DNA of 64,000 nucleotides from Thalassotalea marina (GTDB taxonomy: Bacteria; Pseudomonadota; Gammaproteobacteria; Enterobacterales; Alteromonadaceae). Position 1 is the first letter of the stretch. Every line of letters starts with the position of its first letter. The stretch lies in the NCBI RefSeq assembly GCF_014656435.1, contig NZ_BNCK01000002.1, positions 115,377 to 179,376 of the forward strand. The letters run 5' to 3'. Below are positions 9,180 to 19,437 of this stretch, piece by piece. The translations under genes and the position numbers were made by a program. Below the pieces are notes generated by a model. That model searched no databases, was not told the origin of the DNA, and was given only the letters and a program-made list of their open reading frames with translations.

Positions 9180-11510
9180 TTAATACTTGAATTGCCTTAC
9201 TATTGTCGATAATTGAACAGCCAAAATTGCTAACTCTTCTGACGCTTGGGATGTTTGTAAGGATGCGCTCGCGGTGTTCTCAGTATATGCAGCGATATCT
9301 TTAATGTTTTGATGGACGTGGTTTACATTATCACATTGATGGTGCGCTACTTGTGCGCTTTCTTGATTTTTGCAACTGACTCGTGCCATTAAATTAGCAA
9401 CTAGCTGTAAATTTTGAGCCGTACTCTTTACCAGTGCAATACCATGTTGCGCTTCGTCTACTGCATCCTGCATTGCACTGACCGAAGTGTTTGACGAGCT
9501 ATGTAAACAATGGATCTTTTGTTGAATCTCAATAGTAGATTGTTGAGTTTTAGCTGCTAAACCTCGTACTTCGTCAGCTACCACAGAGAAGCCACGACCT
9601 GATTCCCCTGCACGAGCCGCTTCAATTGCTGCATTTAAGGAGAGTAGGTTGGTTTGATCGGCGATACTGTCAATAACATTTAATATGTCAGTGATCTCTA
9701 ATATTTGCTTATTTAGTGCTTCAAGTTCTGTTGAGGCGACAGTCACGGAGTTTACCAGTTGAAGAATAGATTGTTCAGCTTGGCTTGATATTTTTGCCCC
9801 GAGTGATGACTCAGTATTTGCTTGTTGAGTTAATTCAGCTGTATCGATTGAATTGTTGGCAATATCTTTAATATCTTCATTAAATTCGGTCATGATTTGT
9901 GAAGAATGTTCAGTTTTATGTTTTTGCTTGTTAACTACTTCTGTAGTGCTTAACGTGACTGCAGAAAGTTCTTCTGAGGATGTTGTTAATTGACTTGCGT
10001 GTAAATCGATGTCTCGAATTATATTACGTATTTTTTCGATAAATGTATTAAAGGCTTTGCCCACTTGACCTATTTCATCGGGTCGATCTGCTAATGCAAG
10101 TTTTACGGTTAAATCGCCATCGCCTTGAGCAATTGCATTGATACGTTTTACTAAGATTTGTAGTGGTTTAATTAAATGGCTTGCAGCAAATAATCCGATA
10201 ATAACACTAATAATTGTGGTAATAATTAAAGTTACAATAGCGTCATAAATTAGGTTTTCAGTGAGTGAAACTGCGTCGGCATAGGCTTCTTTTGCGTCAA
10301 TTTCTGCCAGTAGTGCCCAAGTGTGGTTGCCATATTTAAAAGGCGTATAAGCAGACAATACTGACTCACCGCGATAATCTTGAAATTGATTAACCCCTGT
10401 CTTGCCTGCTAATGCTAACTCAACACCTAGGGTATCAACTTTTTGTAGGCCGATTGCACTATTAAAGTTTTTAATTTTGGTTATGGTTTGTTCGGTTAGT
10501 AAGCTTTTTATGTTGTCTAAATACTCGGTTTTATTTTCTATTAAAAAACGGCTTTCACTTCGAAGAGTTTTGTTGGGGCCAACTAAGTAGGTCTCACCAG
10601 ATAAGCCTAAACCAATCGACTGCCATTGTTTATTATTGGTCATGATGTTGTTGATACCATCAATTGGCATCTGAAAAATTAAAACGGCCTGAGTTTGTCC
10701 TGCTGCATTGTTAATTGGTGAAGCGATAAAAGAAGCTGCTTGGTCGTATGAAGGGAAATAATTTTCAAACTCAACTAAAGTCGAGTTTGTATTCTTTTTA
10801 AGAGATAGCGCTTGATTAAATGCCTTGGCAATAGCTGAATTTGCATACGGACCTGTTTTTAATGACGTCGCAAAATCTACTTCTTTAAAAACTGAGTACA
10901 CAATGTGTCCAGTTTTTGCGTCAACAATAAATAAATCATAAAAGCCAAACTGGTTTAAATAATGGGTAAACATTGAGTGATATTGGCTATGAATAACATC
11001 ATAGTGACTATTTCCAGCGGCAGTAAGACGTTGCTTTTCTCCTATTGGATTAGGATTTCCTACAATGTACTTATTTTGAAAGTACATTGCCTTTTCATCT
11101 AGCGCAGCTAACGTTTGTGTTATCTGACTAGACAGGTTGAATGTATCATTTTTTGTTTTGAACGTTTGGGTAAATTGTTGCTGATAATATTGGGTAACAT
11201 TAAATCGATGAACGCTCGGATCGTAGTGAGATACATCCTTATTGTGAAAAGTTTGAATAAATTTTTCAGCCGCACTTTTGACCGCTATATTTTTCGACAT
11301 CACTGAAATTTGTGCTTCTATATCGCTGATATAATCACTAATTTGTGCCTTTTTCAGTTCTCTAAGCGAAGTTAATCTTTGTGTTGTCTTTTGCTCTAAG
11401 GCACTAAATGCTGATTGATTAGCATTGTAAGTAATGGTTGTTGATAAAATTAACGCAGGAATTAAAGCGAGTAATATTGCAAGGATAATAAGCTTGGTTT
11501 TTATGGTCAT
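9180..11510 (-). CDS. Methyl-accepting chemotaxis protein with large periplasmic sensor
   Basis: This is a 776-residue chemoreceptor. TM1 is at about residues 7-27, followed by a roughly 390-residue extracytoplasmic region with Cache-like character, TM2 at about 420-445, a HAMP domain to about 500, and a cytoplasmic signalling domain whose hairpin tip ([19 protein letters not shown]) lies near residue 630. It should signal to CheA/CheW. The ligand is unknown. The gene is monocistronic with a 468-base upstream gap containing a possible Fur box. Confidence 0.93.
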   Translation of the reverse strand: MTIKTKLIILAILLALIPALILSTTITYNANQSAFSALEQKTTQRLTSLRELKKAQISDYISDIEAQISVMSKNIAVKSAAEKFIQTFHNKDVSHYDPSVHRFNVTQYYQQQFTQTFKTKNDTFNLSSQITQTLAALDEKAMYFQNKYIVGNPNPIGEKQRLTAAGNSHYDVIHSQYHSMFTHYLNQFGFYDLFIVDAKTGHIVYSVFKEVDFATSLKTGPYANSAIAKAFNQALSLKKNTNSTLVEFENYFPSYDQAASFIASPINNAAGQTQAVLIFQMPIDGINNIMTNNKQWQSIGLGLSGETYLVGPNKTLRSESRFLIENKTEYLDNIKSLLTEQTITKIKNFNSAIGLQKVDTLGVELALAGKTGVNQFQDYRGESVLSAYTPFKYGNHTWALLAEIDAKEAYADAVSLTENLIYDAIVTLIITTIISVIIGLFAASHLIKPLQILVKRINAIAQGDGDLTVKLALADRPDEIGQVGKAFNTFIEKIRNIIRDIDLHASQLTTSSEELSAVTLSTTEVVNKQKHKTEHSSQIMTEFNEDIKDIANNSIDTAELTQQANTESSLGAKISSQAEQSILQLVNSVTVASTELEALNKQILEITDILNVIDSIADQTNLLSLNAAIEAARAGESGRGFSVVADEVRGLAAKTQQSTIEIQQKIHCLHSSSNTSVSAMQDAVDEAQHGIALVKSTAQNLQLVANLMARVSCKNQESAQVAHHQCDNVNHVHQNIKDIAAYTENTASASLQTSQASEELAILAVQLSTIVRQFKY

Positions 11511-11831
11511 ATCAAGTTCTTAAAGGCCATTAATTTAATAAAGGTATTTTTTGTTATTTACAAAAAATGAAAGAAAATGAAATGGTGCTGCTTTTGAATG
11601 TAAGGAGGTCAAGGCTTTCTAAGTTATGGAATATCATTATCAATGAATAATTCCTACCTAGATATTTTGAACTGTCTTTTTAAGTAAAAACCCAATACAC
11701 AGATGTTTCGATTTTCTTTAAGTTTGGCGCTTTAAAGGTAACTTATCCATTCGTTAACAAGCGTCAAAAGAGTTATTCCTTTAACCATGTTATTGTGTTG
11801 TTGCATAAGCAACACTCGAAGGCATTTTAAA

Positions 11832-11846
11832 CGATAATAATTATCA
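11832..11846. promoter_or_regulatory. Fur-box-like 7-1-7 palindrome
   Basis: CGATAATAATTATCA matches the 7-1-7 Fur consensus TGATAATnATTATCA at all but one position. On the minus strand a weak promoter (TTCTAT, 17 bases, TAAAAT) overlaps it. The nearest gene that could be controlled is the minus-strand mcp starting about 320 bases away, or an unannotated RNA in the gap. AT-rich sequence makes a chance match possible. Confidence 0.35.
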
Positions 11847-11909
11847 ATAGAATAGTAAATGTTAAATATATGTTTCTTTTTTCTTGGGTGGGAGTATTTG
11901 TGAAGTAGT

Positions 11910-11934
11910 AAAGCAGTAATTGAATTACTGCTTT
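11910..11934. repeat. Perfect inverted repeat after cvfB-like gene
   Basis: The arms AAAGCAGTAATT and AATTACTGCTTT are separated by one G. It lies 45 bases beyond the minus-strand stop of the CvfB-like gene and could act as its transcription terminator, but there is no good U-tract on either side. Confidence 0.5.
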
Positions 11935-11978
11935 ATAAAACGAGGCTTTGTTAGTCTATTTGCTATTTTTAATAACAA

Positions 11979-12809
11979 TTATTTGAGTTGAATCCCAGTT
12001 TGTGTAAGTTCGATTTTACCTTTTTTTAACAGGTGTCCTACGGTCGCTTTAAAGGTTTTTTTACTGACACCAAAGGTTTGAGAAATATCGGCAGGGGAGC
12101 TTTTATCGTTAATATGAGAAAAGCCATTGTTTTGTGTCAAGTAATCTATGAATTCACTTTCAAAATCTTTCACTTTGTGCTTGCCTGCACGAGACAGACT
12201 AAGGTCGATTCTGTCATCCTCACGTACCTGTTTTATGTAGGCGGTTAACTGCTGGCCAACTCTTAAAGGCTTGAATACTTCATTACGATAGATCAGCCCC
12301 CAATGTTTATGATTAATTATCGCTTTAAAGCCTAAATCAGTTTTACCGCCAATAATAATATCTACGGTTTGACCTGCAGTGTAATCGGCTGGCCAAATAT
12401 CAATAAACTTCTCTATTTTACTGGTTGCCACTAACTTTTGCGTATGCTCGTCTAAGTAGACATATACCAAATATGATTTACCTTGCTCCATTTTTCGTAA
12501 TTGCAATTTAGGCGGAACAAGGATGTCTTTGGGCATTCCCCAATCAAGAAATGCGCCTAACTTATTTACTTGTTTTACTTTTAGCGAAGCAAATTGTCCT
12601 GCCTGTACCAATGGCACTTCAGTCGTTGCACAAATACGATCTGAGCCATCTCTATACAACAGGGCTTCAATGGCGTCGCCTGGTGATAGGTCTTGATTGA
12701 TAAATTTATTGGGCAACAGCACTTCACCAAACTGCTCGGTGTCAAGCATAGCCCCTTGAGGAACAATAGATTTGATTGTGAGTAGGGTAAATTGACCTAA
12801 AGGCGTCAT
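11979..12809 (-). CDS. S1-like RNA-binding protein, CvfB/YitL family
   Basis: This 276-residue cytoplasmic protein has the CvfB layout: successive OB-fold/S1-like domains over about residues 1-210 (recognisable segments LKVKQVNKLGAFLDWGMPKD and the RVGQQLTAYIKQVREDDRIDLSL end of the third domain) and a C-terminal winged helix (about 215-276, FGVSKKTFKATVGHLLKKGKI). CvfB proteins bind RNA and affect virulence gene expression in staphylococci; in gammaproteobacteria the role is uncertain. It is monocistronic on the minus strand. Confidence 0.85.
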   Translation of the reverse strand: MTPLGQFTLLTIKSIVPQGAMLDTEQFGEVLLPNKFINQDLSPGDAIEALLYRDGSDRICATTEVPLVQAGQFASLKVKQVNKLGAFLDWGMPKDILVPPKLQLRKMEQGKSYLVYVYLDEHTQKLVATSKIEKFIDIWPADYTAGQTVDIIIGGKTDLGFKAIINHKHWGLIYRNEVFKPLRVGQQLTAYIKQVREDDRIDLSLSRAGKHKVKDFESEFIDYLTQNNGFSHINDKSSPADISQTFGVSKKTFKATVGHLLKKGKIELTQTGIQLK

Positions 12810-12959
12810 AGTTATCTCATTTTGCGCATAATAGCCACATTATACCTAATCAAAATAGCGAAGGCTTGGCATTTCTACGAATCGATTAAATTAGCATAAT
12901 GTTATGTTGTTGCTTAGAGATATTGGCGCAATTTTAACAACTCTTCATTTTTGTATTGC

Positions 12960-13412
12960 TTAGTTGTCAGATAAAACGCCTGTTTTAGCTGAAATATACT
13001 CACTATGGCGTAAATGTAACAAGTCAGCTATGCGTCGAATGGTGTGTTCTTCTACACTGGCGACATGACCGTCTGCATGCGCTAATTGCCAAAGTAAGCT
13101 GACAATTTTGGTTTTTTCTGTTGCATCGTAAGTGCGATTAACAATAGAGGTAAACTGGTGAAAATCCGTTGAGTGTTCACATAAATCAATCGCTTGAGAG
13201 ATCAGCTGCTCCGCGTCGTTTGTCGTTAAGTTAAACCTTTGCTGTACAAGCTGATTAAGAGCATCTCTTTCCTCTTGATCAAGTAAACCATCAGCTCTCA
13301 TGACTTCACAAAGTAACACGGTGCATGCTAACTCTATGGATAAATGTTGTGGTGTACTTTCATCATTCACTTGCTGAAGTGATTGAAAGAACTGAGTAAT
13401 TTTATTTAGCAT
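12960..13412 (-). CDS. TerB-like (DjlA N-terminal-like) protein
   Basis: This 150-residue protein contains a TerB-type helical domain: the conserved segments CEVMRADGLLDQEER (about 33-47) and WQLAHADGHVASVEEHTIRRIADLL (second acidic helix pair), which place metal-binding acidic residues as in tellurite-resistance TerB. The start at 13412 is preferred over the ATG two codons upstream because AAGGA lies 8 bases before it. No other ter genes are near, so a tellurite function is not implied. Cytoplasmic; role unknown. Confidence 0.8.
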   Translation of the reverse strand: MLNKITQFFQSLQQVNDESTPQHLSIELACTVLLCEVMRADGLLDQEERDALNQLVQQRFNLTTNDAEQLISQAIDLCEHSTDFHQFTSIVNRTYDATEKTKIVSLLWQLAHADGHVASVEEHTIRRIADLLHLRHSEYISAKTGVLSDN

Positions 13413-13606
13413 CGTCATTATCCTTTATCAAGATTATTAACAATATGACTAAGCAACATAACAAACTCAAGGAAAAGCTTGCAACAAATTGTCTCTGTGA
13501 CGCGACCATAAACTTACAATAAAGGTTTCAACTTAAAGGTGGCTGCTTTACAATGCTGCTAAATAAAATGACAGCGCTGTCTTTAGTGTGAGTGAAGAGG
13601 TTTAAT

Positions 13607-14749
13607 ATGAGTCAAGGGCAAGAAACTATCCCTAGCGAAAAGAAGAAACGCTTATTATCCATAGATGCGTTGCGTGGCTTCGATATGTTTTGGATTTTAG
13701 GTGGAGAAAAGCTCTTTGCAGCATTTTTCATCATTACCGGCTGGTCTTTTTTCCACTGGGGTGCTGAGCAAATGGAGCACTCTGTATGGCACGGCTTTAC
13801 TGCTTACGATTTAATCTTTCCACTATTCATTTTTTTATCTGGGGTAAGTTTAGGAATAGCGGCCAAACCGCTTTCAAGTTATCCACCAGAAAAGGCGAAA
13901 TCAATTTTACATCATGGATTTAAGCGATTGGCTTTATTGATTTTATTTGGTGTTATTTACAACCATGCCTGGGGACGTGGAATTCCTGCGTCAGTGGAAG
14001 ATATTCGTTTTGCCAGCGTGCTTGGACGTATTGGTATTTCATGGTTTGTTGCCGCTTTACTCGTTTGGTATGTTTCTGAGCGCACCCAATGGATTGTCGC
14101 CATTGGTATATTGGTCGGCTATTGGATTTTATTATCATTTGTAACCTTAGGGCAATACGGAGGTGGTGATTTTACTGCGTCTGGTGCAATAAATGTATGG
14201 TTTGATCAACACTTTTTACCAGGTGCAACTTATCGTAACTTGCCTTTAGATCCGGAAGGATTGTTATCTAACGTAACGTCTATCGTCAATGCTTTACTTG
14301 GAGTATTTGTTGGTCGTTATATGATCAAACATATGCAACAACCGAAAAAACTTATTTCGTCTTTGGCCATGGTCGGCCTGTTATTACTAGCTGCTGGTTA
14401 TGCTTGGGGAGTCATTTTTCCAATCAATAAAACCCTTTGGACCAGTTCGTTTGTCTTAGTGACTGTTGGCTACAGTGTTTTACTATTGACACTGTTCTAC
14501 ACATTAATTGACGTGATGAACACTAAACTATGGGCAACATTTTTTGCTGTTATTGGCATGAATTCAATTATTGTTTACCTTGGCTCAAGTCTAATTAACT
14601 GGGGATATACCAGTAAGAGTCTATTTGGTGGTTTTATCAGTGTTGCGCCGGCGGGTTGGCAAGATGTTATTTTGTATGGCGGCATGTTGTTGTTGCAATG
14701 GTTAGTACTTTATTGGTTATATTGTCGAAAAATTTTCGTAAAAGTTTAA
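13607..14749 (+). CDS. NagX-like acyltransferase family membrane protein (DUF5009)
   Basis: This is a 380-residue polytopic inner-membrane protein with about 10 hydrophobic segments and the family start LLSIDALRGFDMFWI. It is related to heparan-alpha-glucosaminide N-acetyltransferase and to bacterial NagX proteins of GlcNAc utilisation. The start at 13607 is chosen because AGAGG lies 7 bases upstream; a GTG 15 bases earlier is also open. No nag or chitin genes are nearby, so the substrate remains open. A terminator follows. Confidence 0.8.
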   Translation: MSQGQETIPSEKKKRLLSIDALRGFDMFWILGGEKLFAAFFIITGWSFFHWGAEQMEHSVWHGFTAYDLIFPLFIFLSGVSLGIAAKPLSSYPPEKAKSILHHGFKRLALLILFGVIYNHAWGRGIPASVEDIRFASVLGRIGISWFVAALLVWYVSERTQWIVAIGILVGYWILLSFVTLGQYGGGDFTASGAINVWFDQHFLPGATYRNLPLDPEGLLSNVTSIVNALLGVFVGRYMIKHMQQPKKLISSLAMVGLLLLAAGYAWGVIFPINKTLWTSSFVLVTVGYSVLLLTLFYTLIDVMNTKLWATFFAVIGMNSIIVYLGSSLINWGYTSKSLFGGFISVAPAGWQDVILYGGMLLLQWLVLYWLYCRKIFVKV

Positions 14750-14773
14750 AACTTGGCGAATTTCACAATTAAT

Positions 14774-14807
14774 AAAAAAGGAGCGATATGTTAGCTCCTT
14801 TTTTTAT
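14774..14807 (+). terminator. Intrinsic terminator after nagX-like gene
   Basis: AAAAAGGAGC and GCTCCTTTTT arms with a 9-base loop and a T-run, 25 bases after the stop codon. Confidence 0.88.
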
Positions 14808-14921
14808 TTGCTAATTTATAATGTCGGACTTAATTAAGGTACTGAAAATAAAGGAGTAAATTTTAATCTTCGACAAGTTCATTCATTGTTGGTAAAAGCG
14901 GCGCAGTTTTTGTAACAGCCG

Positions 14922-14951
14922 TTTACATCTTTTGTCATATCTTAGTAATAA
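14922..14951 (+). promoter_or_regulatory. Possible promoter of the RND efflux operon
   Basis: TTTACA (14922-14927), an 18-base spacer and TAATAA (14946-14951) lie about 64 bases upstream of the GTG start of the adaptor gene. No clear operator was seen. Confidence 0.35.
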
Positions 14952-15014
14952 CATAGGTTATGCTTAAATGGCATGAGTGTTATAAGCTGAACACAACTTT
15001 GAGAGGAATAAGCG

Positions 15015-16208
15015 GTGACTCGAAAAACGAAAATTATACTCCCGATTGTCATCCTAGCAGCAGGCGTTGCAGTATTTTTTGCTCTGATGAGCATGAAAAA
15101 ACCACCTGAAGAAAAAGAGCAGGTTGATAATACCCCAATCGTTGCAGTAGAAGAAATCTCTGTAGCCCCTTTAACACTAGAAGTTGGATCTTACGGTGTT
15201 GTAAAGCCAAAATATGAAACGGAGTTAGTCGCACAAGTCAGTGGACAGATCGTATCACTCTCTCCTTTATTTGTTCGAGGAGGTTTTGTCAAAGAAGGGC
15301 AGCTTTTGGCAAGAATAGATCCAAGCGACTACCAAGCAGCTTTAATTGATGCAGAAGCAAACTTAGCCTCTGCCAAGGCTTCACTGAAAGAAGAAGTTGC
15401 ACGAGGTAAAGTTGCAGAAGATGAGTGGAGCAGAATTTCTAATGCATCCCCTACGGAACTGAGTTTGCGCAAACCTCAACTAGCACAAGAGCAAGCTCGT
15501 GTTAAAGCAGCAGAAGCTTCAGTTCTGCGCGCCAAGCGCAATTTAGAAAGAACTTATATCAAAGCACCGTATGACGCCATGATAGAAGAAAGAACTGTTG
15601 GCTTAGGTTCCTTTGTCGGTACGTTTAATCGTTTAGGGAAAATACTTGGTACTGAAGTGGCAGAAGTGAGATTACCTGTTGCAGATAACCAATTACAGTT
15701 TTTGGTTGACCGCGGTGCGGATGCCTCAGTTAAGCTTATAGGTACATTTGCAGGTGAAGAACAATCATGGACAGCCAATATCGCGCGTAGCGAAGGCGTT
15801 GTTGACGATAAAAGCCGCATGAGTTATTTGGTAGCTGAAGTAAAAGACCCGTATATGTTAAATGGCGGAACAGCACAAACACCGCTCAGATTTGGCTCCT
15901 ATGTTAATGCACAAATTATTGGTAAACAGCTTGCTAAAGCCGCTTCTGTTCCTCGCCACCTGATAAACAAAGATAAAGTTGCGATATTAAATAGTGAATC
16001 AAAATTACAGTTTGTTCACGTTGATATTGTTCGCCAAGATGGCGCTAATGTTATTATTTCGAATGGTCTTTCTACTGGTGATAAGCTAATTGTTTCAGCC
16101 TTAGATTACCCTGTTGATGGCATGAAACTGGCGTTACCATCTGCTCAAGAAGAATCTTCAGATACCGAACAAGATGCCAATACGCAAATTGCTAGCGTAA
16201 AGGAGTAA
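15015..16208 (+). CDS. RND efflux periplasmic adaptor (membrane fusion protein)
   Basis: This 397-residue adaptor has an N-terminal membrane anchor (about 7-27), a lipoyl/barrel-sandwich half (VAQVSGQIVSLSPLFVRGG), an alpha hairpin of Ala/Glu-rich helices (about 110-175), the returning barrel half (IKAPYDAMIEERTVGLGSFV) and a C-terminal beta domain. It links the inner-membrane RND pump to an outer-membrane channel. The GTG start at 15015 is preceded by GAGAGGA at proper spacing. The pump gene begins 4 bases after the stop; no outer-membrane factor gene is present, so TolC probably serves. Confidence 0.92.
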   Translation: MTRKTKIILPIVILAAGVAVFFALMSMKKPPEEKEQVDNTPIVAVEEISVAPLTLEVGSYGVVKPKYETELVAQVSGQIVSLSPLFVRGGFVKEGQLLARIDPSDYQAALIDAEANLASAKASLKEEVARGKVAEDEWSRISNASPTELSLRKPQLAQEQARVKAAEASVLRAKRNLERTYIKAPYDAMIEERTVGLGSFVGTFNRLGKILGTEVAEVRLPVADNQLQFLVDRGADASVKLIGTFAGEEQSWTANIARSEGVVDDKSRMSYLVAEVKDPYMLNGGTAQTPLRFGSYVNAQIIGKQLAKAASVPRHLINKDKVAILNSESKLQFVHVDIVRQDGANVIISNGLSTGDKLIVSALDYPVDGMKLALPSAQEESSDTEQDANTQIASVKE

Positions 16209-16212
16209 CGTA

Positions 16213-19200
16213 ATGGAAGATACCAATAAAGGCTTGATTGCCTGGTTTGCTCGAAACAGTGTTGCGGCAAACCTTTTAATGATTTTGATTATCATTGGTG
16301 GCTTACTTACCGCGCTCACCATAAATAAACAAATGTTTCCGCAAGTTAAAATTAACTGGATTGAATTCAGTGCTGCTTATCCAGGTGCTGCACCACAAGA
16401 AGTGGAAGAAGGTATTACGATAAAAATTGAGGAAGCACTTGAAACAGTTCAAGGTTTGGAGCGAGTAATTACTTACTCAAATCGTAATTTTTCATCTGGT
16501 TACTTTCGTGTTGATGAAAGCTATGATCCTCAAATTGTACTAGAGGAAGTTAAATCAGCAATTGATTCCATCCCAAGCTTCCCTGATGGTATGGAACGTC
16601 CAAAAGTTGAACGCATCAAGTTTCGCCAAGAAGTGCTTTACATTGCACTATACGGTGATTTAACCAATGCTGAATTAAAAGAACTTGGTCGTAATATTCA
16701 TGATGAAATACAACAATTACCTAACGTTAATATCTCTGAATTTTATAGCGGTTTAGGTTATGAAATTTCTGTCGAAGTTAGTAAAGATAAACTTCGCGAA
16801 TACGGACTAAGCTTTACCGATGTAGCACGTGCGGTTCGCAGCCAGTCGCGAAACATGTCGGCTGGACAAATTCGAGCTGCTAATGGCTACATCAATTTAC
16901 GTGTTGAAAATCAGGCTTACCGTGGTTACGAATTTGAGCGTATTCCTGTACTGACCTTGCAAGATGGTACAAAGGTAATGTTGGGTGATATTGCTACCAT
17001 TAAAGATGGTTTCCAAGAAGGCCTGCAGTACTCTAAATTTAATGGCATGAATTCAGCTACTTTCTTTATTGGCGCTGCTGATAATCAAAGTATTACCAAT
17101 GTTGCTAAAGTTATTCATCAGTATATTGAACATAAAAGAGATGAGTTACCTGCTGGTGTTAAGTTAGAACCATGGGTGGATATGACTTATTACTTGCAAG
17201 GCCGTTTAGACATGATGTTGGAAAACATGTATAGCGGCGCAATACTTGTTTTCTTAATGTTGGCGTTATTTTTACGCATGCGATTAGCATTCTGGGTCAT
17301 GATGGGCTTACCTGTGTGTTTCTTAGGTACCATACTGATGATGCCGATGGAGTTTGTTAACGTTACTATCAATATCACCAGTTTATTTGCCTTCATTTTG
17401 GTATTGGGGATTGTTGTTGATGACGCCATTGTTATGGGGGAAAGTGCCTATTCTGAAATGGAAGAAAAAGGCCATACCACAGAGAGTGTAATCCGTGGCG
17501 TTAAACGCGTAGCAATGCCAGCAACTTTTGGTGTACTTACCACAATCGCTGTATTTGTTCCTTTTGTTATGGGGGATGGTCCAGCATCAGCATTTAACAA
17601 GTCGATTGGTTGGGTGGTCATCTTCTGTTTACTATTTTCACTGGTTGAGTCAAAGCTAATATTGCCAGCGCATTTAGCCAATATGAAAGTGAAAAAGTTT
17701 AATCCTAAAAATCCAGTGGATCGAGCTCGTCGTTTTATCGACACTAAGCTTTCGTATTTTGTCGAGACGGTTTATCGTCCAGCATTAACACGCTTTTTAG
17801 AGTTTCGTTACGCCGTGTTAATGTTTTTTATCGCCATTATCTTGTTAAGTGCTGGTTTATTTGCCGGTGGCTTTGTCAAGTTTATCGGTCAACCTAAGAT
17901 CCCACATGACTTTCCACGAGTAACTGTTGAAATGAACGTTGATTCGTCGGAAAAAGCGACTTTAGATACCGTGTTGCGAATTGAAAATATTTTATATGCC
18001 GTTGATAAAAAAGTGGAAACTGAACACGGTCATAAAATGATTTCTGACATGAATGTCAGACTGAACGGTCGAACACGAGGTGACATTACCGTTAAGTTAG
18101 TGGATCCAGAATTGCGACCAATGGATACCTTTGAGTTAGCAGAGCTATGGCGTGCTGCTATTCCTGTGATGCCAGGCGTTAAGTCATTTTCAATTGATGA
18201 CAACTTGTTTGGTGGCGGGCGTGAAGATGGTGATATCAGTTTCCGTTTGGAAAGTCATGACGACGCTGTGTTATTAGCCGCAGCAGCTGAACTGAAAGAA
18301 AAGTTAAATTCTCTTAAAGGTGTGGGCGATGTTAATGACAGTCGTCAAACCAGCGCTAAGGAAGTGCAATTTAGCTTAAAACCACTAGCTCATAGCTTAG
18401 GTTTAAGTTTGCAAGATATAGCATCACAAGTAGGTTATAGTTTTTATGGCTTAGAAGCTCAGCGTATTTTACGTGACACCGAAGAAATAAAAGTCATGGT
18501 TCGTTACCCTCTTGAGGAGAGAAACTCTGTCGGTCACGTAGAAGACGTAATGATCCAAGCACCAAACGGAGCCGAGCTGCCACTATCTGAATTAGCTGAT
18601 ATTTCGGTTAAACAAGGGGTAACACGTATTCGTCGTGAAAATGGTAATCGTACCATCAACGTATGGGCGAGTGTTGATGCCGACCAAGTTGAGCCATTTA
18701 AAGTTGCAAATGATATTCGCGACAACTTTATTCCTCAGCTGAAACGTAAATATCCGCAGTTAAATTCAGAAGTCTCTGGTCGTATACAAGAAGAAATGGA
18801 CAGCTTTTTTGAACAGCTAAAAGGTTTTGTGATTTCATTGTTGGTGATGTACTCACTGTTAGCAATTCCGCTTAAATCTTACTCGCAACCTCTAATGATC
18901 ATGATAGTCATCCCGTTTGGTATTACTGGCTCTATTTTTGGTCACATGTTACTCGGGATGGATCTTAATGCGCTTTCCTTGTTCGGCATTATCGCTGCTG
19001 CGGGTGTGGTGGTTAATGACTCTCTAGTAATGGTGGATTATGTGAATAATGCGCGTAAACAAGGTATTAAATTAAAAGAAGCCGTGGTATTTGCTGGAAG
19101 CAAAAGGTTCAGAGCGATCATGTTAACTTCCTTAACGACTTTTATAGGTCTGGTACCGATCGTTTTCTTTGAAACGAGTATGCAGGCACAAATAGTGATT

Positions 19201-19368
19201 CCAATGGCAGTATCATTATCTTTTGGTGTATTGTTTGCGACAGTCGTTACTTTGGTTCTGATCCCAACACTTTATGTTATTTTTGAAGATGCTAAAGGCT
19301 TCTTTCGACGTAAAAAAGCAAAAACCAGTTACGCCGAAGGCCCGATTGAGTCAGAAGTCAATGCTTAA
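16213..19368 (+). CDS. RND family efflux permease
   Basis: This 1051-residue inner-membrane pump has the AcrB-like duplicated plan: TM1 near residue 15-33, a first periplasmic porter region to about 330, TMs 2-6, TM7 near 535, a second porter region and TMs 8-12. The TM4 proton-relay region contains the paired acidic residues in GIVVDDAIVMGE. It resembles the AcrB/MdtB-like pumps of marine gammaproteobacteria that work with a single adaptor. Drug, dye or lipid export is likely; the substrate is not predictable. It is co-transcribed with the adaptor gene. Confidence 0.93.
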   Translation: MEDTNKGLIAWFARNSVAANLLMILIIIGGLLTALTINKQMFPQVKINWIEFSAAYPGAAPQEVEEGITIKIEEALETVQGLERVITYSNRNFSSGYFRVDESYDPQIVLEEVKSAIDSIPSFPDGMERPKVERIKFRQEVLYIALYGDLTNAELKELGRNIHDEIQQLPNVNISEFYSGLGYEISVEVSKDKLREYGLSFTDVARAVRSQSRNMSAGQIRAANGYINLRVENQAYRGYEFERIPVLTLQDGTKVMLGDIATIKDGFQEGLQYSKFNGMNSATFFIGAADNQSITNVAKVIHQYIEHKRDELPAGVKLEPWVDMTYYLQGRLDMMLENMYSGAILVFLMLALFLRMRLAFWVMMGLPVCFLGTILMMPMEFVNVTINITSLFAFILVLGIVVDDAIVMGESAYSEMEEKGHTTESVIRGVKRVAMPATFGVLTTIAVFVPFVMGDGPASAFNKSIGWVVIFCLLFSLVESKLILPAHLANMKVKKFNPKNPVDRARRFIDTKLSYFVETVYRPALTRFLEFRYAVLMFFIAIILLSAGLFAGGFVKFIGQPKIPHDFPRVTVEMNVDSSEKATLDTVLRIENILYAVDKKVETEHGHKMISDMNVRLNGRTRGDITVKLVDPELRPMDTFELAELWRAAIPVMPGVKSFSIDDNLFGGGREDGDISFRLESHDDAVLLAAAAELKEKLNSLKGVGDVNDSRQTSAKEVQFSLKPLAHSLGLSLQDIASQVGYSFYGLEAQRILRDTEEIKVMVRYPLEERNSVGHVEDVMIQAPNGAELPLSELADISVKQGVTRIRRENGNRTINVWASVDADQVEPFKVANDIRDNFIPQLKRKYPQLNSEVSGRIQEEMDSFFEQLKGFVISLLVMYSLLAIPLKSYSQPLMIMIVIPFGITGSIFGHMLLGMDLNALSLFGIIAAAGVVVNDSLVMVDYVNNARKQGIKLKEAVVFAGSKRFRAIMLTSLTTFIGLVPIVFFETSMQAQIVIPMAVSLSFGVLFATVVTLVLIPTLYVIFEDAKGFFRRKKAKTSYAEGPIESEVNA

Positions 19369-19395
19369 ATAGTCATTTGTAAAACGTAACAAAAT

Positions 19396-19432
19396 AAAGC
19401 AGTCAGCAAGGTAACTTGTTGGCTGCTTTTTG
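19396..19432 (+). terminator. Intrinsic terminator after RND operon
   Basis: An AAAGCAGTCAGCAAG / CTTGTTGGCTGCTTT stem with one mismatch region and a GTAA loop, followed by Ts, 28 bases after the permease stop. Confidence 0.88.
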
Positions 19433-19437
19433 TATTT

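Larger units (their letters stand above)
11511..11978. other. Intergenic region with Fur-like box and perfect inverted repeat
   Basis: No convincing gene is present. The region holds an ATTTTTTGT/ACAAAAAAT hairpin in the mcp leader (near 11547-11569), a Fur-like palindrome at 11832-11846, a TGTTGC/GCAACA hairpin near 11798-11814 and a perfect 12-bp-arm inverted repeat at 11910-11934. Confidence 0.6.

Noticed and set aside
11601..11646. Strong AAGGAGGT Shine-Dalgarno-like sequence followed by a short ATG frame
   Set aside because: The frame is only six codons and the SD-ATG spacing is too long; probably chance.
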